A stretch of 64,000 bases of DNA. It comes from Orobanche coerulescens. Its lineage: Eukaryota > Streptophyta > Magnoliopsida > Lamiales > Orobanchaceae. The stretch covers positions 141,470,096 through 141,534,095 of the forward strand of contig CM065802.1 in the NCBI GenBank assembly GCA_033398695.1, read 5' to 3'. Of this stretch, positions 9,765 through 19,592 are shown one piece after another (the first letter of the stretch is position 1; each line of letters opens with the position of its first letter). A model generated the notes under the pieces. It was not told the origin of the DNA. It did no database searches and saw only the letters and a program-made list of their open reading frames with translations. A program made the position numbers and the translations under genes.

Positions 9765-11146
9765 GTAGGTGATGAAATCTGGTCAGGCACTTTGGATTTA
9801 TGCACAAGAAATCGGTAAGCATTGCTGTTGTGTGCATATCCAATGAAAATACAGTCAACCATTTTTGGGCCTATTTTAAATTTTTTAGGAGTAGGTATCA
9901 GCACCTTTGCTAGACACCCCCACACTTTCATGTAATTGTAGGAGGGCTTGACTCCTTTCCACAATTCATAAGGAGTTTTGTCTCTGTTCTTACGGCATAT
10001 CTTATTTAAGAGATAATTTGCCGTTAAGATGGCTTCTCCCCACATATTTTGCGGCAGACCTGAATTTAGTAATATCGCGTTCATCATCTCTTTCAGAGTG
10101 CGATTCTTATGTTCCGCCACGCCATTTGACTGTGGTGCATATGGGGCCGTGACTTCATGAATAATCCCATGTTGCGAGCAAAATTCGCCAAATGGTTCCA
10201 CATATTCACCTCCGTGGTCACTTCTCAAGATTTTTATCTTAGCATTCAATTGATTCTCATCTTCCGTTTTATAGAGAACGAATTTCTCTATGGCTTCATC
10301 TTTGCTTTTAAGCAAGTATACATAGCAATATTTAGTACAATCATCCACGAAAGTAAAAAAATATTTGTTTTCACCTCTAGTTTGAACAAACTTCAAATCA
10401 CATAGGTCGCTATGTATTAATTCTAAAGGTTTGGTGTTTATTTCCACTTGTCGGAATGGAGATCGAGTTAATTTTGCTACTACACAAGTTTCACACTTGT
10501 GGTTTAAATCAATTTTAAACTTTGGTATGTGATCTAATGTAATTAGTCTACGCATTGCATTAAAATTAACATGTCCTAATCTAGCATACCATAAATTAGG
10601 AGACTCAAGCAAGTAAGCAGAAGAATTCTTCATTTCATTATTTTTGATAGTCATTACATTGAGCTTCACTAGCCCATCACATTCATATCCCTTGCCTATA
10701 AACATACCATTTTTCGACAAAATAACTTTATCGGACTCAAAAACTGTTCTAAAGCCATGCTTCATCAACAAGGTACCAGAGATAAGGTTCCTTCAAATAT
10801 CAGGCACATATAACACACGTTTAAGAGTCACTTCCTTTCCAGACGTCATCTTTAAGATCACCGTGCCTTCGCCCAAGATAGTTGAGGTTGCAGGGTTTCC
10901 CATATACAGTATATCACCGGCATCAGTTTCTATCAATGAGGAGAACATTGATTTGTTGGCACATATATGCCTAGTTGCTCCAGTGTCAATCCACCACTCT
11001 TTGGTATTTGAGCCAACTAAGTTCACTTCGGAGATCATAGCACATAAGTTAAGATTTTCCACTTGCTCGGTAATCAGATGTGCTGCATTACCTTTCTTTT
11101 TCTTTGGTTTCTTTGGCAGCCTGCAATCAGCCGCCCTATGACCCAT
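9765..11146 (-). pseudogene. pol: Copia protease-integrase (left copy)
   Basis: The protease signature WWIDTGATRHICANK (about 10990-10950) has an intact D-T-G active site. The integrase zinc region has ARLGHVNFNAMRRL then CETCVVAKLTRSPF. The core has DLCDLKF, ILRSDHGGEYV and QSNGVAEHKNRTLKEM, supplying the D, D and E blocks. A frame change separates 10793 from 10771. At about 9780 the integrase reading runs straight into RT-linker sequence, because about 196 bp present in the right copy (15345-15541) are missing here. This copy therefore lacks the integrase C-terminus and linker. Confidence 0.88.
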
Positions 11147-12030
11147 CTTTTCACAGTTTTAGCATTTACCAAGGAATTTTTCCTTCTTTTTCCCAATTCC
11201 TCCTTTAGGTCCCAACTTGGTTCCATTTCCATTGTTGCCTTTCTTGGATCTCGGTCCAGTTTCCACAACATTGGCCTTTGCCACAGCAGCATTTACCTTC
11301 TTCTCTGATCCTCGGTTGTCTTCCTCTATGCGAAGTCTAACGATCAGATCTTCCATGCTCATCTCCTTACGCTTGTGCTTGATATAATTCTTGAAATCTT
11401 TCCAAGTCGAGGGTAGTTTTTCGATCACCGCAGCCACTTAGAAGGATTCGCTAATGATCATTCTTTCAGCATGGATTTCGTGAATGATCACTTGTAGCTC
11501 TTGTACCTGACTCACTACTGTCTTGGAGTCGATCATCTTTTAATCGAGAAACCGTCGAACAATCCACTTCTTGGCACCGGCGTCCTCGATCTTTTACTTA
11601 TGGTCTAGTGAGTCCCATAACGCCTTAGTTGATTTAGCACTGCTGTACACGTTGTATAATGAATCGGCAAGGCCATTCATCACATAGTTCAGATACAGAT
11701 AGTCGGAAGTTTTCCAAGCGTCAATGGCCATCAGAGTTTGTTGGTCACTGTCTTCGTCATATTTTAGCGCATCCTCCTTGAGGAATCGAGACAAGCCTAG
11801 AGTGGTCAGATAGAACATCATCTTCTGCTGCCATTTCTTGAAATTCTGCCAGTTGAATTTCTCTGGTTTGTCTGCATGGTTGACTGGAACCAAAACCGAA
11901 TTAGTAATCAGAATCGAAGCTGTACCCAATCCAGTTATCAGAGGCGCACCTCCAGTTGCTGAACCCGAGCCGATTTTCTGAGGCGCACCTCCAGAAACGT
12001 CCGTAGACAGTGTTTGGTTTTGAAATCTAT
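11110..12030 (-). pseudogene. gag: Copia gag (left copy)
   Basis: The capsid-type region has VNHADKPEKFNWQNFKKWQQ, ending with [17 protein letters not shown] (11929-11594). A second piece (11437-11159) has [18 protein letters not shown]. These are typical blocks of the copia gag family. The start codon is ATA where the right copy has ATG (12030), and a base is missing just after it. The CCHC zinc knuckle (about 11165-11120) has TAA where the right copy has the tyrosine codon of CYNCEKMGHRATDC. Further stops interrupt 11594-11437. The particle protein cannot be produced from this copy. Confidence 0.85.
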
Positions 12031-12651
12031 ATTGCTTAACTTTTCGAAAGTAGATCTGTTTTAATCAAGTAAACAAAAAAAAATTTGCTTTAAGATTGTT
12101 GAATAATTTTGAAAATGATTACTTGAAAAATAACAGAATATATATATATATATATATATATTATATAAGCCCTGCAGAAAATTTGTTAGCAAAACGAAAT
12201 CCGCTGATCACGTATATGAAACCGGAAGATTCGTTGTTAAGTCCAGATAATCTGTCTCCTTAAAGCAAATTCGTCCTCACCACGGTGTATGACGTCTGTC
12301 TCCCAGGATAAAACAACAGCTCGATGTAACGAATCTGTGATCCGCTGCACCCTCAACGAACTAGAACAAAATCTGTCTACTATCACCGACCGAAGCAAAA
12401 AAACAAAGAAGAAAATTATCTGACTGTGAGGCTTTGGAAATTTCGTATGTTTTTGGTGTGTAAAAACGAGCCCCTCAAGCCGGGTATTTATAGGTGAAGG
12501 CTGGAGGAGGTTGTGTGCTGGAGGAGCTCTATACCGACCGAAAATTGGTATCTGGAGGAACTCTAAACCGATCAGGATTAGTATCTCAATACTTATCCAG
12601 ATCTGTTTAATTCGATTTTATCCGGATCCGAAAAAATCGTAATTTATTAAT
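12031..12651 (-). other. Leader between LTR B and gag (left copy)
   Basis: Non-coding leader with an AT dinucleotide run at 12138-12166. On the minus strand CTATAAATACCC (12481-12493) looks like a TATA box. It lies on the gag side of the recognisable LTR. I could not find a tRNA-Met-like primer site next to the LTR. The matching leader of the right copy is 17789-18300. Confidence 0.5.
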
Positions 12652-13172
12652 TGAGGTATTTTCGGTAAAATAAAATTTTACCGAATAAAATTGCAGTAAA
12701 AAGATAACTTCGAGACGCCGAGACATTTCGCCCAAATCGCCCTTCGACCGAGACCGAACCGAGCCGAGCCGAGCCGAGCCGAGCCAGCCGGCCGGACGGA
12801 CGGACGGCGGCGGCGGCGGCGCGCGCGTGTGTGAGCGTGCGCGAGGGGCACCTAGTCACACATCCACACATGTCTCACTTTTTGAACATGCCTTTGTCTA
12901 CATCTCTTTATATACTCACAATTTCTCCCTTCTTTTTCCAATGTGGGATAACATCCCAAACCCATTTCTAAAGGGTTCACTTTGGAACATTATATCTCAT
13001 TCATACCTCAACCATTTTGAGTCTTCTTACATGTTTTGGAAACCTTGTACGGAGTACTACGTATTCCAACTAAGTCCCGACTTTAACTCGTAGACGAGCC
13101 AACTCAAAATTTCCTCTCAAATGGGCTGCTAAAAACATCTCATTTCCTCCATTTTATCTAATATTTCCTACA
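12652..13172 (-). repeat. Copia LTR B (shared middle LTR)
   Basis: It aligns with LTR A and LTR C throughout and ends TTCCTACA on the plus strand, followed by the same polypurine tract complement as LTR A. Its GC-rich stretch (12746-12845) is expanded in GCCGA units, unlike A and C. Confidence 0.82.
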
Positions 13173-13778
13173 ATCCCCCACATGAATGAGATTGATGGTC
13201 CAGCAGCACACGTCATACACGGAGTTGACTTGGTGTTAGTTACTACGGTTAGGCATTGTATAGGATAGGTAGAGTATGCTCCTTGAACCTTCCCTCGAAA
13301 AGATATATTCTCCTAACTGGATAGACAGTGTGACTAGATGCCTTTGAACTGTCCGACCGCTTGTGTAAGTGATCGTATATCCTTCACAAGTGCCCTTCCT
13401 GATTTGTTCTGTTCTCATTATTGTGCCCATTTTGGTCGTGGACACCGTCCTGGTTCTGCGAGAGTTTCTAAAGAATTGTGCCTTAGCAATTCTCCTTTGA
13501 AGCGGCCCCTCTTCTCTCTAACATAGGTGATTCTCTTTAAGTGTTTTGAGTAAACCCGTATTTTACTCCACCAGACTATACGTTGTCGACTTAAGAATCA
13601 TTAAAAGCATAAGCTTAACCTCTCCCTACGGGTATCACTGTTTTCATCCTAGAAATGGTCGGTTCGGGGTAACCCCCACAGTTATCGTGCCCAGTTTTAT
13701 AGATTGGTTGTCCCATTGAACCTAGATCTTGGGATCTCCAGTCAGCTTAGGTTGGGTATCCTCCATAAAACCATTAGC
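13173..13778 (-). other. Polypurine tract and 3' untranslated region of right copia copy
   Basis: The polypurine tract (13173-13184, CATGTGGGGGAT on the minus strand) lies directly before LTR B. The rest is non-coding and parallels 7633-8220. Confidence 0.6.
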
Positions 13779-14456
13779 TCAAGGCAATAGACCCATTCCT
13801 CTTGATGATTTATCAACAAGGTCTCTTGATAACCCTTTGGTTAGCGGATCCGCAATGTTATCCTTTGATGACACATAATCAATAGTGATAACTCCTGTTG
13901 ATATCAATTGTCTAATGGTATTATATCTCCTCCTTATGTGACGAGACTTACCATTGTACATTACGCTCTGTGCGCTGCCAATCGCAGATTGACTATCGCA
14001 ATGAATACATAATGCGGTCACAGGCTTTGCCCATCTTGTAATATCTTCTAGAAAATGGTGTAGCCATTCTCCCTCTTCTACACATTTATCTAAGGCTATA
14101 AACTCGGATTCCATCGTTGACCGAGATATAAGTGTCTGTTTTGAAGATTTCCATGCCACTACTGCACCGGCTAGTGTGAATACATATCCGCTTGTAGACT
14201 TGGAGTCTTTTATATCAGATATCCAATTTTCATCACTATATCCTTCAAGTACTGCTGGATATTTGGTATAGTGCAGCCCATACTCACGAGTACCCCTTAA
14301 GTATCTTAGTACCCTTGTGATCGCCTTCTAGTGATCCTTTCCGGGGTTGCTCGTGTATCTACTTAGTCTACTAACTGAGTATGCTATATCTGGTCTTGTA
14401 CAACCATCAAGTACATCAGATTTCCTATTATGCGTGAGTACTCAAGTTGAGATACT
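13779..14456 (-). pseudogene. pol: Copia RNase H (right copy)
   Basis: An open stretch of 126 codons (14159-13779) carries [30 protein letters not shown] and [14 protein letters not shown], identical to the left copy. Upstream of 14159 the frame is broken by TAG in the DHWKAI block (about 14331) and by a small deletion near 14402 relative to the left copy. Confidence 0.85.
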
Positions 14457-15520
14457 CATTCACCCTTATGCTTGGATAGTCTCAATGTTATATCCACCGG
14501 GGTTTTGGCTGTGCCAGAGTCATCTTTATTAAATCTATCAAGGATTTTGTCCACATAGTGGGCTTGACTCAGCATGAGACCTTCCGACATTCGTGTGATC
14601 TTAATCCCTAAAATTACATCTGCGAGTCCCATATCCTTCATATCAAATCTCGACCTCAGCATGTCTTTGGTTGATTTGATTATTCTTTCATTACTACCGG
14701 TAATGAGAAAGTCGTCTACATATAGACACAAAATGACATAGCCATCTTCTGTGTCTTTCACATATACACATTTGTCGGATTCATTAATTTTGAAGCCACC
14801 GCTTATCATGACATGATCAAATTTTTCATGCCACTGTTTTGGTGCCTGCTTCAATCCGTACAAAGATTTCACCAGCTTGCAGACTTTGCTTTCTTATCCA
14901 GGAGCAGAGAACCCCTCGGGTTGTTCCATGTAGATTTCCTCTTCTAAGTCTCCATTAAGAAAGGCAGTCTTAACATCCATTTGATGAACTTCTAAGCCTC
15001 GTAATGCTGCGATGGCAAGTATCATCCTGATGGAAGTTATTCTTGTCACAGGAGAGTATGTATCAAAATAGTCTAGGCCTTCACGTTGGTTATATCCATT
15101 CGCTACGAGCCTAGCCTTATATTTATCAACTGCTCCATCTTTCAATTTCTTCTTGAAAATCCACTTATTTCCTAATGGTTTACACTTAGGAGGTAATTCC
15201 ACTAGTTCCCAAGTATGATTCTGTAATATAGAATCAATCTCTTCTTTGATAGCCTCCTTCCATAGAGGTCCATCCGTCAAGCTTACAGCTTCTTTGTAAG
15301 TCTGAGGAGCCTTTTCGAGCAAGTAGGTGATGAAATCTGGTCCATAAGATTTCTCCGTCCTTTGTCGCTTGCTCCTTCTAGGTTCGTCCTCATTATCCAT
15401 TATTTGGTCTTCATTATCTTCATCCATTAGTTCAGAAGTCTGTTCGGATGAGATAAGAGGCTCACTTGCATTCTTACAAGGAAAGATATTCTCAAAGAAT
15501 GACGCATTCCTTGATTCCAT
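14456..15520 (-). pseudogene. pol: Copia reverse transcriptase (right copy)
   Basis: The first piece (15520-14894) begins in the integrase-RT linker, with a basic cluster (RRSKRQR), and continues through KPLGNKWIFKKKLKDG, VANGYNQREGLDYF and [11 protein letters not shown] to EGFSAPG. A TAA then interrupts the reading where the left copy has a CAA-type codon. The second piece (14872-14456) has [16 protein letters not shown] and the catalytic YVDDFLITG, and ends at a TGA after KHKGE. All RT motifs are present but are split by two stops. Confidence 0.88.
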
Positions 15521-15631
15521 AATCGTATTCTTGTGAATCTAAGGCACTTTGGATTCATGCACAAGAAATCGGTAAGCATTGCTGTTGTGTGCATATCCAA
15601 TGAAAATGTAGTCAACCGTTTTTGGGCCTAT

Positions 15632-16960
15632 TTAAACTTTCTTAGGAGTAGGTATCAGCACCTTTGCTAGACACCCCCACACTTTCATGTAATTGTAGGA
15701 AGGCTTGACTCCTTTCCATAATTCATAAGGAGTTTTGTCTCCGTTCTTACGGCATATCTTATTTAAGAGATAATTTGCCGTTAAGATGGCTTCTCCCCAC
15801 ATATTTTGCGGCAGACCTGAATTTAGTAATATCGCGTTCATCATCTCTTTCAGAATGCGATTCTTACGTTCCGCCATGCCATTTGACTGTGGTGCATATG
15901 GGGCAGTGACTTTATAAATAATCCCATGTTGCGAGCAAAATTCGCCAAATGGTTCCACATATTCACCTCCGCGGTCACTTCTCAAGATTTTTATCTTAGC
16001 ATTCAATTGATTCTCAACTTCCGTTTTATAGAGAAAAAATTTCTCTATGGCTTCATCTTTGCTTTTAAGCAAGTATACATAGCAATATTTAGTACAATCA
16101 TCCACGAAAGTAATAAAATATTTGTTTCCACCTCTAGTTTGAACAAACTTCAAATCACATAGGTCGCTATGTATTAATTCTAAAGGTTTGGTGTTTCTTT
16201 CCACTTGTCGGAATGTAGATCGAGTTAATTTTGCCTCTACACAAGTTTCACACTTGTGGTTTAAATCAATTTTAAACTTTGGTATGTGATCTAATGCAAT
16301 TAGTCTACGCATTGCATTAAAATTAACATGTCTTAATCTAGCATGCCATAAATTAGGAGACTCAAGCGAGTAAGCAGAAGAATTCTTCATTTCATTATTT
16401 TTTATAGTCATTACATTGAGCTTAACTAGCCCATCACATTCATATCCCCTGCCTATAAACATACCATTTTTCGACAAATTAACTTTATCTGACTCGAAAA
16501 CTGTTCTAAAGCCATGCTTCATCAACAAGGTACCAGAGATAAGGTTCCTTCGAATATCAGGCACATATAACACACGTTTAAGAGTCACTTCCTTTCCAGA
16601 CGTCATCTTTAAGATCACCGTGCCTTCGCCCAAGATAGTTGAGGTTGCAGAGTATCCCATATACAGTATATCACCGGCATCAGTTTCTATCAATGAGGAG
16701 AATATTGATTTGTTGGCACATATATGCCTAGTTGCTCTAGTGTCAATCCACCACTCTTTGGTATTTGAGCCAACTAAGTTCACTTCGGAGATCATAGCAC
16801 ATAAGTCAAGATTTTGCACTTGCTCGGTAATCAGATGTGCTGCATTACCTTCCTTTTTCTTTGGTTTCTTTGGCAGCCTGCAATCAGTCGCCCTATGACC
16901 CATCTTTTCACAGTTGTAGCATTTACCAAGGAATTTTTCCTTCTTTTTCCCAATTCCTCA
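15632..16960 (-). pseudogene. pol: Copia zinc knuckle-protease-integrase (right copy)
   Basis: The gag zinc knuckle CYNCEKMGHRATDC is intact here (about 16925-16880). The protease block reads WWIDTRATRHICANK. The invariant glycine of the D-T-G active site is replaced by arginine (near 16735), which should abolish activity. The integrase has CETCVEAKLTRSTF, DLCDLKF, ILRSDRGGEYV and QSNGMAERKNRILKEM. The reading frame of 423 codons ends at 15632, where an indel next to CCTATTTAAAC shifts it away from the linker. Confidence 0.88.
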
Positions 16961-17788
16961 TTTAGGTCCCAGCTTGGTTCCCTTTCCATTGTTGCCTTTC
17001 TTGGATGTCGGTCCAGTTTCCACAACATTAGCCTTTGCCACAACAACATTTACCTTCTTCTCTGATCCTCGGTTGTCTTCCTCTATGCGAAGTATAACGA
17101 TCAGATCTTCCATGCTCATCTCCTTGCGCTTGTGCTTGAGATAATTCTTGAAATCTTTCCAAGTCGAGGGCATTTTTTCGATCACCGAAGCCACTTGGAA
17201 GGATTCGCTAATGATCATTCCTTCAGCATGGATTTCGTGAATGATCACTTGTAGCTCTTGTACCTGACTCACTACTGTCTTGGAGTCGATCATCTTGTAA
17301 TCGAGAAACCGTCCAACAATCCACTTCTTGGCACTGGCGTCCTCGATCTTGTACTTATGGTCTAGTGAGTCCCATAACGCCTAAGCTGATTTAGCACTGC
17401 TGTACACGTTGTACAATGAATCGGCAAGGCCATTCATCACATAGTTCCGACAAAGATAGTCGGAAGTTTTCCAAGCGTCAATGGCCATCAGAGTTTGTTG
17501 GTCACTGTCTTCGTCATATTTTGGCGCATCCTTCTTGAGGAATCGAGACAAGCCTAGAGTGGTCAGATAGAACATCATCTTTTGCTGCCATCTCTTGAAA
17601 TTCTGCCCGTTGAATTTCTCTGGTTTGTCCGCATGGTTGACCGGAACCGAAACCGAATTAGTAATCGGAATCGAAGTTGTACCCGATCCAGTTATCAGAG
17701 GCGCACCTCCAGTTGCTGAACCCGAGCCGATTTTCTGAGGCGCACCTCCAGAAACGTCCGTAGACAGTGTTTGGTTTTGAGAATCCAT
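16958..17788 (-). pseudogene. gag: Copia gag (right copy)
   Basis: It starts MDSQNQTLSTDVSGG at 17788 and continues with KPEKFNGQNFKRWQQ to YSSAKSA. A TAG at 17381 replaces a codon that is open in the left copy. A second piece (17293-16958) has [16 protein letters not shown] and ends at a TGA in the GPKGG stretch (CCTCATTTAGG on the plus strand against CCTCCTTTAGG in the left copy). The zinc knuckle follows in the next feature. Start codon and knuckle are intact here but lost in the left copy. Confidence 0.87.
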
Positions 17789-17882
17789 ATTGCTTAATGT
17801 TTCGAAAGTAGATCTGTTTTAATCAAGTAAACAAAAAAAATTTGCTTTAAGATTGTTGAATAATTTTGAAAATGATTACTTG

Positions 17883-17927
<45 letters not shown>

Positions 17928-18300
17928 ATATATATTATATAAGCCCTGCAGAAAATTTGTTAGCAAAACGAAATCCGCCGATCACGTATATAAAACCGAA
18001 AGATTCGTTGTTAAGTCCAGATAATTTGTCTCCTTAAAGCAAATTCGTCCTCACCACGGTGTATGACGTCTGCCTCCAAGGATAAAACAACAGCTCGATA
18101 TAACGAATCTGTGATCCGCTGCACTCTCACCGAACTAGAACAAAATCTGTGAAGAAAATTATCTGACTGTGAGGCTTTGGAAATTTCGTACGTTTTTTGT
18201 GTGTAAAAACGAGCCCCTCAAGCCGGGTATTTATAGGTGAAGCTGGAGGAGGTTGTGTGCTGGAGGAACTCTATACCGATAGAATTCGGAATTTATTAAT
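17789..18300 (-). other. Leader between LTR C and gag (right copy)
   Basis: A non-coding leader with an AT run (17885-17924) and the same TATAAATA box on the minus strand (18228-18235). It is shorter than the left-copy leader: two stretches present at 12375-12410 and 12540-12630 are missing. Confidence 0.5.
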
Positions 18301-18789
18301 TGAGGTATTTTCGGTAAAATAAAATTTTACCGAATAAAATTGCAGTAAAAAGATAACTTCGAGACGCCGAGACAAATCGCCCTTCGACCGACCGACAGAC
18401 CGACAGACCGCCCGAGCCGAGCCAAGCCGGACGGCGGCGGCGTGCGTGTGTGTGCGCGCGAGGGGCGCCTAGTCACACATCCACACATGTCTCACTTTTT
18501 GAACATGCCTTTGTCCACATCTCCTTATATACTCACAATTTCCCCCTTCTTTTTCCAATGTGTGATAGCATCCCAAACCCATTTCTAAAGGGTTCACTTT
18601 GGAACATTATATCTCATTCATACCTCAATCATTTTGAGTGTTCTTATATGTTTTGGAAACCTCGTACGGAGTACTACGTATTACAACTAAGTCCCGAATT
18701 TAACTCGTAGTCGAGCCAACTCAAAATTTCCTCTCAAATGGGCTGCTCAAAACATCCCATTTCCTCTATTTTATCTAATATTTCCAACA
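18301..18789 (-). repeat. Copia LTR C (5' LTR of right copy)
   Basis: It matches LTRs A and B and ends TTTCCAACA on the plus strand at 18789. Beyond this the sequence changes to Ulp1-relic DNA, which fixes the outer boundary. The GC-rich stretch (18376-18462) is built of GACCGACA units. Confidence 0.82.
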
Positions 18790-19290
18790 ATATCGGATGC
18801 CAGGATTGCTGCACAATATTTTGCACCCATGTAATTCAGTTAGTTGACACTGGTTTGGTTGAAACCTGTTTTCCAATTTCGTTCACCCTCCCCCATATAT
18901 GTTTCCATATGACGCATTACATACACCGGCAGTCATGCTTGTAATTATTGTTGGCCCACGTGATCATTAAGCGTTCTATCCTTGAGTTTTTCGGAGCTCC
19001 AGCTTTGTCGCTTAACCCGTGTTTGTCTAGAAATTGAACGAGTAATGTTTTCTGTATTTTATCGAAATAATTGAGGAAATTGCATTTTGTTTGTAAACAA
19101 ATATATATATTTATTTTTTGTTTACCAGGGTTTTCGGCACTTTGCAATACTTGATTTCCAATGCTTTGTTGAATGCTGCTGATGAGTTGTCAATTAGGTC
19201 AACCCAGAATTTCCTGAAATTGAAGCACATGATGTAGAAATGTTCCTCGTGGTATATGGGAAAGAACATCCGCATATTTAGTGTTGATAT
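18790..19290 (-). pseudogene. Ulp1-like (C48) cysteine protease relic with one intron
   Basis: The minus strand encodes the catalytic end of a Ulp1/SUMO-protease-like domain of the kind often carried by plant transposons. Exon 1 (about 19290-19126) has MFFPIYHEEHFYIMCFNF with the catalytic histidine block, then DLIDNS with the aspartate. An intron of 74 nt (19125-19052; GTAAAC donor, ATACAG acceptor) joins in frame to exon 2, which has QFLDKHGLSDKAG and reaches the cysteine block HDCR. A 1-2 bp shift follows, after which MRHMETYMG and then GAKYCAAILASDI are readable to the edge of the copia LTR. The usual glycine after the catalytic cysteine is arginine. It is a dead fragment ending exactly at the LTR. 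Confidence 0.62.
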
Positions 19291-19592
19291 AATTATAACA
19301 GTAAAAAGCTGACACGTGGCACTTAACGGCCATGTCAACAATCCGTTAAAACTGAACGGATGAAAAATAACGGAGGTCCTAACGTGTATAACGGAATAAA
19401 TTTGAGTCCCTACTTTGATACACTTTAAAGTTTAGTCCATAAAAATGTCAAACTTCAATCCCTAATAGAATTATTTTGTCTTATTATATTGCCCCTTGTA
19501 GGAATATTAGTACAAGCATGGATGCTTGTCTACCTTGATGTCGTCGGAATATCACTACTTGCATGGATGCATGTGTATGTTCGCAGTCTTCA
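19291..19592. other. Non-coding junction between Ulp1 relic and third ORF
   Basis: No gene. The piece around 19300-19400 has words such as GACACGTGGCAC, TAACGGCCATGTCA and AATAACGGA, and around 19410-19480 GAGTCCCTACTTTGATAC, a type of sequence common in plant intergenic repeats. No LTR corresponding to 28891-30027 is found here. Confidence 0.4.

Larger units (their letters stand above)
7141..18789 (-). mobile_element. Tandem copia array: LTR-internal-LTR-internal-LTR
   Basis: Three related LTRs (7141-7620, 12652-13172, 18301-18789) bracket two internal regions of the same copia family, both on the minus strand. The middle LTR serves as 5' LTR of the left copy and 3' LTR of the right copy. 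The two internal regions are very similar over their whole length but carry different stops and indels. The outer flanks (TTAAT to the left, ATATC to the right) show no obvious target duplication. The arrangement is what unequal recombination between LTRs of sister copies would give. Confidence 0.85.

Noticed and set aside
7126..18794. 5-bp target duplication around the copia array
   Set aside because: Left flank (TTAAT or nearby) and right flank (ATATC) do not match for any reasonable choice of boundary.
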